In this document: piece by piece, positions 41,982 through 49,031 of the stretch
Layout of the letters: every line of letters begins with the position of its first letter
Numbering within the stretch: the first letter of the stretch is position 1
Assembly (NCBI GenBank): GCA_947487895.1
Contig: CANKYF010000003.1
Location: forward strand, 186,001-250,000
Source of the DNA: an uncultured Flavobacteriaceae bacterium
GTDB lineage: Bacteria; Bacteroidota; Bacteroidia; Flavobacteriales; Flavobacteriaceae
Length of the DNA stretch: 64,000 nucleotides
Direction of reading: 5' to 3'
Translations under genes and position numbers: made by a program
Notes under the pieces: model-generated
The model's database searches: none
What the model was told of the DNA's origin: nothing
The model's input: only the letters and a program-made list of their open reading frames with translations

Positions 41982-42983
41982 ATGGAACAGCCTTTAAAAT
42001 ATGCAGTTTTTGGTGGTGGAAGTTGGGCAACAGCTATTGTAAAAATGCTTACCGAAAATATTAACGAAGTTGGTTGGTATATGCGTAGTGTTTATACAAA
42101 AGAGCACCTTTTAAAAGAACAACACAACCCAAATTACTTAAGTTCTGTAGAATTCCATTTAGAGCAATTAAATCTAAGTAATGATATAAATGAAATTGCA
42201 GATTGGGCAGATGTTTTGTTTTTTGTAATCCCTTCGGCTTTTATTCATAGCGAATTAGAAAAATTAACTATAGATATTTCTAATAAAACAATTGTTTCGG
42301 CCGTAAAAGGTATCATGCCAGAGTCTGGATTGTTAGTTGGTGAGCACTTTCATGAATTCTACAAAGTACCTTATGAAAACATTGCAGTAATTGCTGGCCC
42401 TTGTCACGCAGAGGAAGTAGCTCTAGAGCGCTTGTCTTATTTAACCATTTCATGTTCAGACACTGTAAAAGCAACTAAAATTGCTAACAGTCTATCTTCC
42501 AGCTATATTAAAACTAAAATTAGTGATGATATTATAGGTATTGAATATGCCGTAATGCTAAAAAATATTTATGCAATAGCCGCAGGTATCGCTCACGGTT
42601 TGGGTTATGGTGATAACTTTCAAAGTGTGCTAATGAGTAATGCCATTAGAGAAATGCGACGTTTTATTAAAAAAATGCATAAAATGAAGCGTAACATTAA
42701 TAACTCGGCCTATTTAGGAGACTTATTGGTTACTGGTTATTCTACATTCTCAAGAAATCGTATGTTCGGGAATATGATTGGTAAAGGCTATACCGTAAAA
42801 TCTGCCCAAATGGAGATGAACATGGTTGCTGAAGGATATTATGCCGCTAAAAGCGCCCAACTTTTAAATCAAAAAAACCTAAAGAAAACACGATTACCTA
42901 TCATCAACGCGGTTTACGAGATCTTATACGAGAATAAAAACCCTAAAAAAGTATTTAGAAAGTTAACTGAGAAGTTGGATTAA
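41982..42983 (+). CDS. gpsA: NAD(P)H-dependent glycerol-3-phosphate dehydrogenase
   Basis: Reduces dihydroxyacetone phosphate to sn-glycerol 3-phosphate for phospholipid synthesis. The 333-residue enzyme has the N-terminal dinucleotide motif VFGGGSWATAIVKML, the VSAVKGIMPESG segment, AVIAGPCHAEEVA, the catalytic lysine region EYAVMLKNIYAIAAGIAHGL and the C-terminal NMVAEGYYAAKSAQLL. Length is standard. It is followed by repeat hairpins and a DUF559 gene. Confidence 0.95.
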   Translation: MEQPLKYAVFGGGSWATAIVKMLTENINEVGWYMRSVYTKEHLLKEQHNPNYLSSVEFHLEQLNLSNDINEIADWADVLFFVIPSAFIHSELEKLTIDISNKTIVSAVKGIMPESGLLVGEHFHEFYKVPYENIAVIAGPCHAEEVALERLSYLTISCSDTVKATKIANSLSSSYIKTKISDDIIGIEYAVMLKNIYAIAAGIAHGLGYGDNFQSVLMSNAIREMRRFIKKMHKMKRNINNSAYLGDLLVTGYSTFSRNRMFGNMIGKGYTVKSAQMEMNMVAEGYYAAKSAQLLNQKNLKKTRLPIINAVYEILYENKNPKKVFRKLTEKLD

Positions 42984-42994
42984 GTTTAACAAGT

Positions 42995-43014
42995 CCTTCC
43001 CTTAAAAGGGAAGG
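42995..43014. repeat. hairpin CCTTCCCTT-aa-AAGGGAAGG before DUF559 gene
   Basis: Perfect 9-base arms, followed by tggtttta and later gcggaagggttaataac. The pattern returns in part after the gene at 43515-43570 (aagaaaagtggttta ... gacggaagggttta). It may also serve as the gpsA terminator. Confidence 0.65.
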
Positions 43015-43061
43015 TGGTTTTAATTCTCATCAAAGAATTAAAAGCGGAAGGGTTAATAACA

Positions 43062-43430
43062 ATGAAGCATCTTCATAATTACAAATGTTTAGAAGAAAGA
43101 CGAAAGCAACTCAGAAAAAATTTAACGTCTGCTGAAGCTACCCTATGGAAACATCTTCAAAAAAAGCAATTAAAAGGTAGAAAGTTTAGAAGGCAACATA
43201 GCATATCTCATTTTATAGTTGATTTTTATTGTCCTAAAGAAAAACTAATTATTGAATTGGACGGTGCTGTTCATTTAGATTTTGCTCAACAGAATTATGA
43301 TTTAGAACGAACAAAACAACTTGAAAGTTTAGGTTTTAAGGTTATTAGATTTGAAAACAAGCTCGTTTTTGAAGATTTAAATTATGTCCTTCAAGAAATA
43401 AGCAACCACTTTAAGGAAGATAATGATTAA
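43062..43430 (+). CDS. DUF559 (Vsr-like) endonuclease-fold protein
   Basis: Start at 43062 (MKHLHNYKCLEERRKQLRKN) gives 122 residues; the frame extends to 43014 but that part translates a repeat. The PD-(D/E)XK-type core is seen in LTSAEATLWKHLQKKQLKGRKFRRQHSISHFIVDFYCPKEKLIIELDG, where D and E-x-D are the presumed metal ligands. The family is related to the very-short-patch repair endonuclease and often occurs as lone genes inside repeat clusters, as here. Its role in the cell is unknown; a selfish nuclease is one possibility. Confidence 0.88.
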   Translation: MKHLHNYKCLEERRKQLRKNLTSAEATLWKHLQKKQLKGRKFRRQHSISHFIVDFYCPKEKLIIELDGAVHLDFAQQNYDLERTKQLESLGFKVIRFENKLVFEDLNYVLQEISNHFKEDND

Positions 43431-43440
43431 CCACCTCGTC

Positions 43441-43489
43441 TTCAATTTATATTAATAAATTGAATCCACTCCTCCTTACAAAGGAGGAG
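43441..43489. repeat. two hairpins downstream of the DUF559 gene
   Basis: TTCAATTTAT (43441-43450) pairs with ATAAATTGAA (43455-43464), and CTCCTCCTT (43469-43477) pairs with AAGGAGGAG (43481-43489). The second has the same purine/pyrimidine design as the hairpin at 42995. Confidence 0.65.
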
Positions 43490-43573
43490 AATATCTGCAG
43501 TACTCTAAAATTCCTTTCCTTAATAAAGAAAAGTGGTTTATTCATATATAAACTGGAATTATGACGGAAGGGT

Positions 43574-43969
43574 TTACTTCACCAAAACCCCTTTAACATC
43601 CATTAAAGGAATTGACTGTAACGCCTTTAAATTAATAGTGTTTTTTCTGAATAAGTAAGTCTTGTCAAACATTTTATTCCCTTCAAAAAATGATACTTTA
43701 AAAGTATTATTAAGTTCGAATAAAGCCTCCTGGATTAACTCTATTTTAGCATAACTTTTCTTTGGTAACTTATCCAATTTTTTTCTAAATACTGAAGTTG
43801 TTTTCTTTTCAGAATATCCACTGGTAACAATCATTACCATGTCTAAATCTACGTCTTTATCATTAATGATGTAAGCGTTCCAATCTTGCTCTTTATAAAT
43901 ATCGTTATACTCATTTACAACTGCTACATAAACGCCTTCTACAACAGGAATTTCAATATCCTTTTTCAT
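43574..43969 (-). CDS. conserved hypothetical protein (131 aa)
   Basis: A small soluble protein with no signal peptide. It has a hydrophobic-rich beta-type beginning (IPVVEGVYVAVVNEYNDIYK), a middle MVMIVTSGYSEKKTTSVFRK and an end LKALQSIPLMDVKGVLVK. I recognise it only as a short conserved flavobacterial protein; some databases label such proteins as a phenylalanyl-tRNA synthetase subunit, which is not supported by any motif here. It is divergent from the PNPOx gene and stands alone. Confidence 0.7.
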   Translation of the reverse strand: MKKDIEIPVVEGVYVAVVNEYNDIYKEQDWNAYIINDKDVDLDMVMIVTSGYSEKKTTSVFRKKLDKLPKKSYAKIELIQEALFELNNTFKVSFFEGNKMFDKTYLFRKNTINLKALQSIPLMDVKGVLVK

Positions 43970-44058
43970 TTTAATTTACTTTAGAGTTTGCAAAAATAGT
44001 GGTTTTAAATATTTGATTTTGAAATATAACCTTTAAATTAGTTTAAGGCTTTAGATAA

Positions 44059-44517
44059 ATGACACTAAACAAAGACATTAAAAGATATATAGACCAAAGT
44101 GTATTGTGTTGGTTAGCAACATCATCATCTGAAAACATCCCTAATGTATCTCCTAAAGAGATTTTTACGCTTTATGATGATGACACTATTATCATTGCTA
44201 ATGTAGCGTCACCGCAAACTGCTAAAAACATAAAAGAGAACCCTAATATTTGTTTGAGTTTTATTGATGTATTGGTTCAAAAAGGCTACCAATTAAAAGG
44301 CAAAGCTAGAGTGGTTTCTAAAAATGATGCTGAGTTTACCGCTTTAGAAACTCCCATTTTAAAAATAACAGATGGTAAGTTTCCGTTTGCTTCAATTTTT
44401 AAAATTACGGTTGAAAGCGCAAAACCTATTCTTGCACCTAGATATCTTTTATATCCAGAAGAGACTACCGAAGCGTCTCAGATTGAGAGTGCTAAAAGGA
44501 GTTATGGGTTGAAGTAG
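44059..44517 (+). CDS. pyridoxamine 5'-phosphate oxidase-like flavin-binding protein
   Basis: A 152-residue split-barrel protein. The VLCWLATSSSENIPNVSPKEIF opening, NVASPQTAKNIKENPNICLSFID and the GYQLKGKARVV strand follow the PNPOx-like fold, which binds FMN or F420-type cofactors. It lacks the features of true PdxH and is more like the general PPOX class, so a specific substrate is not assignable. It is a single gene. Confidence 0.85.
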   Translation: MTLNKDIKRYIDQSVLCWLATSSSENIPNVSPKEIFTLYDDDTIIIANVASPQTAKNIKENPNICLSFIDVLVQKGYQLKGKARVVSKNDAEFTALETPILKITDGKFPFASIFKITVESAKPILAPRYLLYPEETTEASQIESAKRSYGLK

Positions 44518-44601
44518 CTCGAATTATTTTCTTGTAAGAATATTTGTTATTTTTACTGGAATAAATATAATGGGGATAAACACAATTGTTTTTATCCATA
44601 C

Positions 44602-44611
44602 GTTGTAAATA
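44602..44611 (+). repeat. left arm GTTGTAAATA of inverted repeat around the 44615 gene
   Basis: Perfect 10-base inverted match to TATTTACAAC at 45164-45173. It ends three bases before the ATG. Confidence 0.55.
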
Positions 44612-44614
44612 ATT

Positions 44615-45160
44615 ATGAAAGTACTTTTCTTAACTTTTTCCTGTTTTTTTATTTTTTCATTTTCTGATATCCAAAATGAAAAAATAATTTACGAAAACTA
44701 TTGCCAAGCAATTGATAGTTATGGAAGTACATTCCCTTACTATGTAGTTGTCAATATAACTGACTTAAATACAGGAAATAGCAAAGAAGTTTGTTTAGAA
44801 GGTGGAGAACTCGTTTATGCTCTAACAAATGAATGGAATATTAACATTGAAAAGGATTACAAAACAGCAAAAAAGATTAAGCGGAGAAAAAATCGGGAGT
44901 TTAAAATAAAAACGAAAAATATCCTGAATAGGGTAAATAGAATTTCATATTCAAATACAGAGCTAATTAAGTATTCTAAAATAGTTAATATTGATTCTAT
45001 TTCAAAAAGCATTTTAAAATCCGATAAGTGGAGCTTTTATCATAATTCGGAAAAAGAACAAATTATGATGGCTCACCTTTTATTTAATAAAGGAATTTTA
45101 ACTGGAACTAATGATTGTTTTGGAGGAGAAGAGTTAACATATATAAATTGGAAAGATTAA
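44615..45160 (+). CDS. hypothetical exported protein
   Basis: A 181-residue protein with a short signal peptide (about 1-18, FLTFSCFFIFSFS). The mature part has YVVVNITDLNTGNSKEVCLEGGELVYALTNEW, a basic middle region (KKIKRRKNREFKIKTKN) and the end HLLFNKGILTGTNDCFGGEEL. No family is recognised. It is a lone gene bracketed by a perfect 10-base inverted repeat whose arms touch its start and stop, suggesting acquisition as a one-gene unit. Confidence 0.6.
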   Translation: MKVLFLTFSCFFIFSFSDIQNEKIIYENYCQAIDSYGSTFPYYVVVNITDLNTGNSKEVCLEGGELVYALTNEWNINIEKDYKTAKKIKRRKNREFKIKTKNILNRVNRISYSNTELIKYSKIVNIDSISKSILKSDKWSFYHNSEKEQIMMAHLLFNKGILTGTNDCFGGEELTYINWKD

Positions 45161-45163
45161 AAC

Positions 45164-45183
45164 TATTTACAACACCAAGTATG
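45164..45183 (+). repeat. right arm TATTTACAAC followed by CCAAGTATG
   Basis: The arm (45164-45173) begins three bases after the stop at 45160. The 9-base word CCAAGTATG (45175-45183) recurs at 45865-45873 after the next orphan gene. Confidence 0.55.
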
Positions 45184-45329
45184 ATGTCATAGCAGTTAAG
45201 TGATAACCCAAATGCTCTTGTATATTTGCTATGGCGTAAAGATTTTATGATGAAAAAAACTATAAAATCAACGCAGAAAATATCGATGGCTCGGTAACAT
45301 TTTGCTCTGCCACGACACATACTTATAAC

Positions 45330-45339
45330 GTTATAACCA
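45330..45339 (+). repeat. left arm GTTATAACCA of inverted repeat around the 45354 gene
   Basis: Nine of ten bases match the inverse of TGGTTACAAC at 45828-45837. It is preceded by ataac, making the AACGTTATA word shared with the other flanks. Confidence 0.5.
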
Positions 45340-45353
45340 ATTTGAGAAACTAA

Positions 45354-45821
45354 ATGAGTCCTGAAGTACCAATTATAATTCTGATAATCATAATTCCAAC
45401 ATTTTTAATCTTACGTTGGATTTCGCTACGATTTTTTAAGAAAAAGAAAATTAGTAGTTGGACTTCAATTGTTGGGACTATAATAATTGCACCTATCTTA
45501 TATTTTAAGCTTGTATTTACAGTTTCTGGATACATATTCTACGAACCACAATATGATTTTGACAGAGAAAAATGGTTTGCTGATAAACATTCTCGATTTG
45601 AAATGCGAGATGATATTGTAATAAGCGGAATTCTTAATGGAAAAAGCAAATCTGAAGTAATAGAACTTATTGGAAAACCTGAACCCAACAATTCGACTGA
45701 ATTATGGAAATACAATTTGGGAATGTGTCGATTTAGATTTGAGTGGCAGTTAAATTATTTGGAACTGGCTTTTAAAAAAGGAGAAGTATATAGAGTAGAA
45801 ACAATTGAAATAATTGAATAA
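45354..45821 (+). CDS. hypothetical membrane protein with BamE/SmpA-like C-terminal domain
   Basis: A 155-residue protein with two N-terminal membrane helices (about 5-23 and 38-60) and a soluble C-terminal region. The segment GILNGKSKSEVIELIGKPEP followed by LWKYNLG and a beta-hairpin resembles the small BamE/SmpA fold found in many lipoproteins and membrane proteins, but without the lipobox. Function unknown. It is bracketed by a 10-base inverted repeat with one mismatch, in the same style as the gene before it. Confidence 0.65.
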   Translation: MSPEVPIIILIIIIPTFLILRWISLRFFKKKKISSWTSIVGTIIIAPILYFKLVFTVSGYIFYEPQYDFDREKWFADKHSRFEMRDDIVISGILNGKSKSEVIELIGKPEPNNSTELWKYNLGMCRFRFEWQLNYLELAFKKGEVYRVETIEIIE

Positions 45822-45827
45822 AAAAAC

Positions 45828-45873
45828 TGGTTACAACAATTTATAACCGCAATAACGGCAGAACCCAAGTATG
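45828..45873 (+). repeat. right arm TGGTTACAAC and CCAAGTATG word
   Basis: The arm lies six bases after the stop at 45821. A further 27 bases lead to CCAAGTATG at 45865-45873, the word also seen after the 44615 gene. The pheS 3' end (45889) follows at once. Confidence 0.5.
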
Positions 45874-45888
45874 TTAAACCCAAAAAAA

Positions 45889-46908
45889 TTATAAAGCCGA
45901 CTTAAACTGCTCTAAGAAACGTACATCGTTTTCACTTAATAAACGAATATCACCTATTTGATGTAGTAACATAGCAATACGGTCTATACCCATACCAAAT
46001 GCAAAACCTGAGTATTCTTTAGAGTCTATACCACAATTTTCTAAAACATTAGGGTCTACCATACCACAACCCATAATTTCTAACCAACCTGTACCTTTGG
46101 TGATTCGATAATCGGTTTCAGTTTTTAAGCCCCAGTATACGTCTACCTCTGCACTTGGCTCTGTAAACGGAAAGTAAGACGGACGTAACCTGATTTCCGA
46201 CTTTCCAAACATCTCAGTTGTAAAATATTGTAATGTTTGTTTTAAATCTGCAAAACTTACATCTTTATCAATATACAAACCTTCTACTTGATGGAAAAAA
46301 CAGTGCGAACGCGCTGAAATAGCCTCATTTCTATATACACGCCCTGGAGAAATAGTTCTTATTGGCGGTTGATTATTTTCCATATAACGTACTTGTACAG
46401 AACTGGTATGTGTACGCAATAAAATATCTGGATCTGTTTGAATAAAAAACGTGTCCTGCATATCACGGGCAGGGTGGTATTCTGGTAAATTCAAAGCCGT
46501 AAAGTTGTGCCAGTCATCTTCAATCTCTGGTCCTTCACTTACGTTAAACCCAATACGCGAAAAGATATCAATAATTTGATTTTTAACTATAGAGATAGGA
46601 TGACGTGCTCCAATTTCAATAGGCTCACCTGGTCTCGACAAATCGCCGTAAATGCCTTTTACTTCTTCTTTACTCTCTAATTCTTCTTTTAAGGCTTTTA
46701 CTTTATCTTCAGCAGTTTTCTTTAACTGATTTATAGTCTGACCAAACTCACGTTTTTGCTCCTTAGCTACGTTTTTAAACTCAGCAAAATAATCGTTTAA
46801 CAATCCTTTTTTACCAAGGTATTTAATACGGAACGTTTCTACTTCTTCCTTTGTCTGCGCTTTAAACGCTTCTGCTTCTGCTATGAGTTCTTTTAACTTA
46901 TCAATCAT
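45889..46908 (-). CDS. pheS: phenylalanine-tRNA ligase alpha subunit
   Basis: With PheT it charges tRNA-Phe. The 339-residue class II subunit has the N-terminal coiled coil (about 1-85), the class II motif 2 region TISPGRVYRNEAISARSHCFFHQVEGLYID, LRPSYFPFTEPSAEVDVY, and the motif 3 SGFAFGMGIDRIAMLLHQI. Full length. pheT is not adjacent in this window, so the subunits are split as in many Bacteroidota. Repeat copies lie upstream. Confidence 0.96.
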   Translation of the reverse strand: MIDKLKELIAEAEAFKAQTKEEVETFRIKYLGKKGLLNDYFAEFKNVAKEQKREFGQTINQLKKTAEDKVKALKEELESKEEVKGIYGDLSRPGEPIEIGARHPISIVKNQIIDIFSRIGFNVSEGPEIEDDWHNFTALNLPEYHPARDMQDTFFIQTDPDILLRTHTSSVQVRYMENNQPPIRTISPGRVYRNEAISARSHCFFHQVEGLYIDKDVSFADLKQTLQYFTTEMFGKSEIRLRPSYFPFTEPSAEVDVYWGLKTETDYRITKGTGWLEIMGCGMVDPNVLENCGIDSKEYSGFAFGMGIDRIAMLLHQIGDIRLLSENDVRFLEQFKSAL

Positions 46909-46990
46909 GATATTTCTATGCTGAATTTACTTGTGCTGAATTTATTTCAGTAGTCAGTATCTAAAATAGATGGCAAATTTAATTAAAATA

Positions 46991-47024
46991 TCGTCATTAC
47001 GAGGAGGAAACTACGAAGTAATCT
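46991..47024. repeat. truncated family C repeat
   Basis: cgtcattacgaggaggaaac and gaagtaatct resemble one half of the element at 48174-48299. The matching right end is missing. Confidence 0.5.
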
Positions 47025-47088
47025 GTAAAATCGAAAAAGAATGGTTAGTGTTAGATATTAAGTAGTCTATTTGAAATCCTTTAGTGAG

Positions 47089-47158
47089 ATGCTGAAACAA
47101 GACTACGATTAACCATTTCGACAAGCTCAATGTAACACTCAGTCTGACAGTTCAGCAT
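47089..47158. repeat. dispersed repeat, family A (complete short copy)
   Basis: Perfect 8-base ends ATGCTGAA (47089-47096) and TTCAGCAT (47151-47158) with core aagactacgattaaccattt ... acactcagtctgacag. Best copy for defining the family: 70 bases. Confidence 0.8.
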
Positions 47159-47187
47159 GACAGAAATGAAAAAGCTGAATTAATACT

Positions 47188-47544
47188 CTAATTAATAAAT
47201 TCTGCTTCTAGAAAATAATTTACAATAGCCTCTTTCATTAAAACACTTTGCTCACCTGCTTTTAAATGAGGTAATTGCTCTAAGGTTTTGTAATGCGGCC
47301 ACCCGTCTGGGTCTACAAAATCTAATTCATAATAACCATAAGGCACTAGAAGCTTACATATGGCTATATGCATAAGATCCATTTTTTGATCTTTTTTAAA
47401 TGTTCTATCTAATTGGCCTAACTCTTGAATACCTATTAGATATATGATAGCATCTAGATCTAAAGTATCTCCATCTGCAAATTGATTAGACAATTTTTCT
47501 ACTACCTGTTCCCACCTATCTTTTAATTCTTGATCTCTAGACAT
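47188..47544 (-). CDS. conserved hypothetical protein (118 aa)
   Basis: A small soluble helical protein: MSRDQELKDRWEQVVEKLSN, then DLDAIIYLIGIQELGQLDRTF, HIAICKLLVPYGYYELDFVD and an end rich in Glu and Leu. It resembles a short conserved protein found in many Bacteroidota near cvpA or pheS, but I cannot name a domain. It is divergent from cvpA with a 115-base gap and downstream of it lies the family A repeat. Confidence 0.75.
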   Translation of the reverse strand: MSRDQELKDRWEQVVEKLSNQFADGDTLDLDAIIYLIGIQELGQLDRTFKKDQKMDLMHIAICKLLVPYGYYELDFVDPDGWPHYKTLEQLPHLKAGEQSVLMKEAIVNYFLEAEFIN

Positions 47545-47659
47545 TTTAAGTTCAAAATTTAAATTTAAAAGTTCAAAGTTAACAAACCTCTACTTGACTT
47601 AATGATATTGTTTCTTAAAAAGGATATAAATATTTTATATTTACTGTAAATTATTTGAC

Positions 47660-48169
47660 ATGGGGATAATAGATATCATTTTAGGGGCTTTAATTCTATT
47701 TGGTTTAATTCGTGGGTTAATGAAAGGGTTATTTGTTGAAATAGCATCTTTAGTTGCTCTGGTTGCTGGTGTTTATGGCGCTATACATTTTAGCAATTTT
47801 GCTGCTGAGTTCTTAACTGTAAAGGTTGATTGGAACGAAAAAACCATAAATATTGTAGCTTTTGCTATTACGTTTGTAATTATTGTTTTGGCAATTGCTC
47901 TTGCTGGTAAAGCACTAACCAAATTAGCCGATTTTGCCGCTCTTGGTATTATTAATAAAATTTTAGGAGCTGCTTTTGGAGCTCTTAAAGTAGCCGCCAT
48001 TTTAAGCGTAGTTTTAATTATTTTTGATAGGTTTAACAAAACGATTCCTTTTGCTGATGAAGAGAGTTTAGAATCGTCTATATTATATAAACCTGTAAAA
48101 AATCTAGTACCTACTATTTTCCCTAGTATTTTGGGCAATAAAGATTCAGATGAAAATAGTGAAGCATAA
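47660..48169 (+). CDS. cvpA: CvpA-family membrane protein
   Basis: A 169-residue inner-membrane protein with four hydrophobic segments (about 2-20, 24-46, 63-88 and 103-125). The opening IIDIILGALILFGLIRGLMKG and the NKILGAAFGALKVAAILSV segment are characteristic of the colicin V production protein family, which affects envelope stress responses in other bacteria. A repeat element at 48174 with a terminator-like outer stem begins five bases after the stop. Confidence 0.9.
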   Translation: MGIIDIILGALILFGLIRGLMKGLFVEIASLVALVAGVYGAIHFSNFAAEFLTVKVDWNEKTINIVAFAITFVIIVLAIALAGKALTKLADFAALGIINKILGAAFGALKVAAILSVVLIIFDRFNKTIPFADEESLESSILYKPVKNLVPTIFPSILGNKDSDENSEA

Positions 48170-48173
48170 AAAA

Positions 48174-48299
48174 ACTGTCTATAAAGTCGTCATTCCGAAC
48201 ACAGTGAAGGAATCTCTAAAAATCTAGATCATTGATTATGGGATTACTTCGAAATTACAATTTCTCGTAATGACGTCGGACAATTACTTTTTAGACAGT
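48174..48299. repeat. dispersed repeat, family C (ACTGTCTA ends), acting as cvpA terminator
   Basis: Outer inverted arms ACTGTCTA (48174-48181) and TAGACAGT (48292-48299), and inner arms CGTCATT (48188-48194) and AATGACG (48269-48275). An A-run precedes and ctatttt follows. The element covers the whole intergenic space after cvpA. Confidence 0.7.
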
Positions 48300-48315
48300 C
48301 TATTTTAATATCTAG

Positions 48316-48370
48316 ATTCCCGTTTTCACTTCGACAACACTTCAACAAGCTCAGTATGACACACGGGAAT
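48316..48370. repeat. dispersed repeat, family B
   Basis: ATTCCCGT (48316-48323) and ACGGGAAT (48363-48370) bound a core with caagctcagtatgacac. It is immediately downstream of the carbonic anhydrase stop and may terminate that transcript. Confidence 0.7.
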
Positions 48371-48376
48371 GACAAT

Positions 48377-49006
48377 TTAAATCATCTCTACTTTTCCAGA
48401 AGATAACATATATACGCCACCAACTATTTGAATGTCTCCATTAGCTTCCATTTCTTTTAAGATTGGGCTACGTTCTTTAATTCTTTCAATAGTTAATTTT
48501 ACATTGTTCTCTACTGTTTTAGCAACAAACTCAGAGTTTGAAGAATTAGTCTCTCCATCAACCTCATCTGCAGATTGTTTTACTGCTGGTAAAATATTAG
48601 ATAATAAATGTGTTATGTTTCCTAATTCTACACCATCACAAGCTGCTTTTACAGCTCCGCAGTGCTCATGACCTAATACTAAAACTAATTTACTTCCTGC
48701 TACTTTACAAGAGTACTCTAAGCTTCCTAAAATATCTTCATTTTCAAAATTTCCTGCTACACGAGCTACAAAAATATCGCCTATAGCTTGGTCTAAAACA
48801 GTTTCTACTGGCACTCTAGAATCTATACATGATAATACCACTGCTTTTGGGAATTGTCCACCAACAGTTTGCTCTACTAAAGCACCATTATCAACAGATT
48901 GTCCGTTACCATCAATAAATCTTTTGTTACCATCTAATAAATCTTGTAACACACTTGCTGGTGTTAATGTGTCTTGTACTACTTTTGTTATTGCTACGTT
49001 TTTCAT
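48377..49006 (-). CDS. beta-carbonic anhydrase
   Basis: Interconverts CO2 and bicarbonate. The 209-residue protein has the zinc and active-site residues of the beta class: C60, D62 and R64 in SCIDSRVP, then H113 and C116 in GHEHCGAVKA. No signal peptide is seen in MKNVAITKVVQDTLTPASVL, so it is cytosolic. It is the last gene after a SulP transporter, 25 bases downstream, which ties it to bicarbonate supply or pH control. Confidence 0.95.
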   Translation of the reverse strand: MKNVAITKVVQDTLTPASVLQDLLDGNKRFIDGNGQSVDNGALVEQTVGGQFPKAVVLSCIDSRVPVETVLDQAIGDIFVARVAGNFENEDILGSLEYSCKVAGSKLVLVLGHEHCGAVKAACDGVELGNITHLLSNILPAVKQSADEVDGETNSSNSEFVAKTVENNVKLTIERIKERSPILKEMEANGDIQIVGGVYMLSSGKVEMI

Positions 49007-49031
49007 TTTTTATCTTATTTTTTAATTGTTA

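Noticed and set aside
43574-43969. Phenylalanyl-tRNA synthetase subunit annotation
   Set aside because: A genuine pheS is at 45889. This 131-residue protein has no class II synthetase motif.
45108-45535. Minus-strand frames around 45108-45320 and 45350-45535
   Set aside because: They overlap the ends of plus-strand genes or the repeat-bearing gap and have no plausible domain.
44602-45873. Integron gene cassettes with attC sites
   Set aside because: The arms do not match the RYYYAAC/GTTRRRY core sites and no integrase is seen. Reported only as a structural resemblance.
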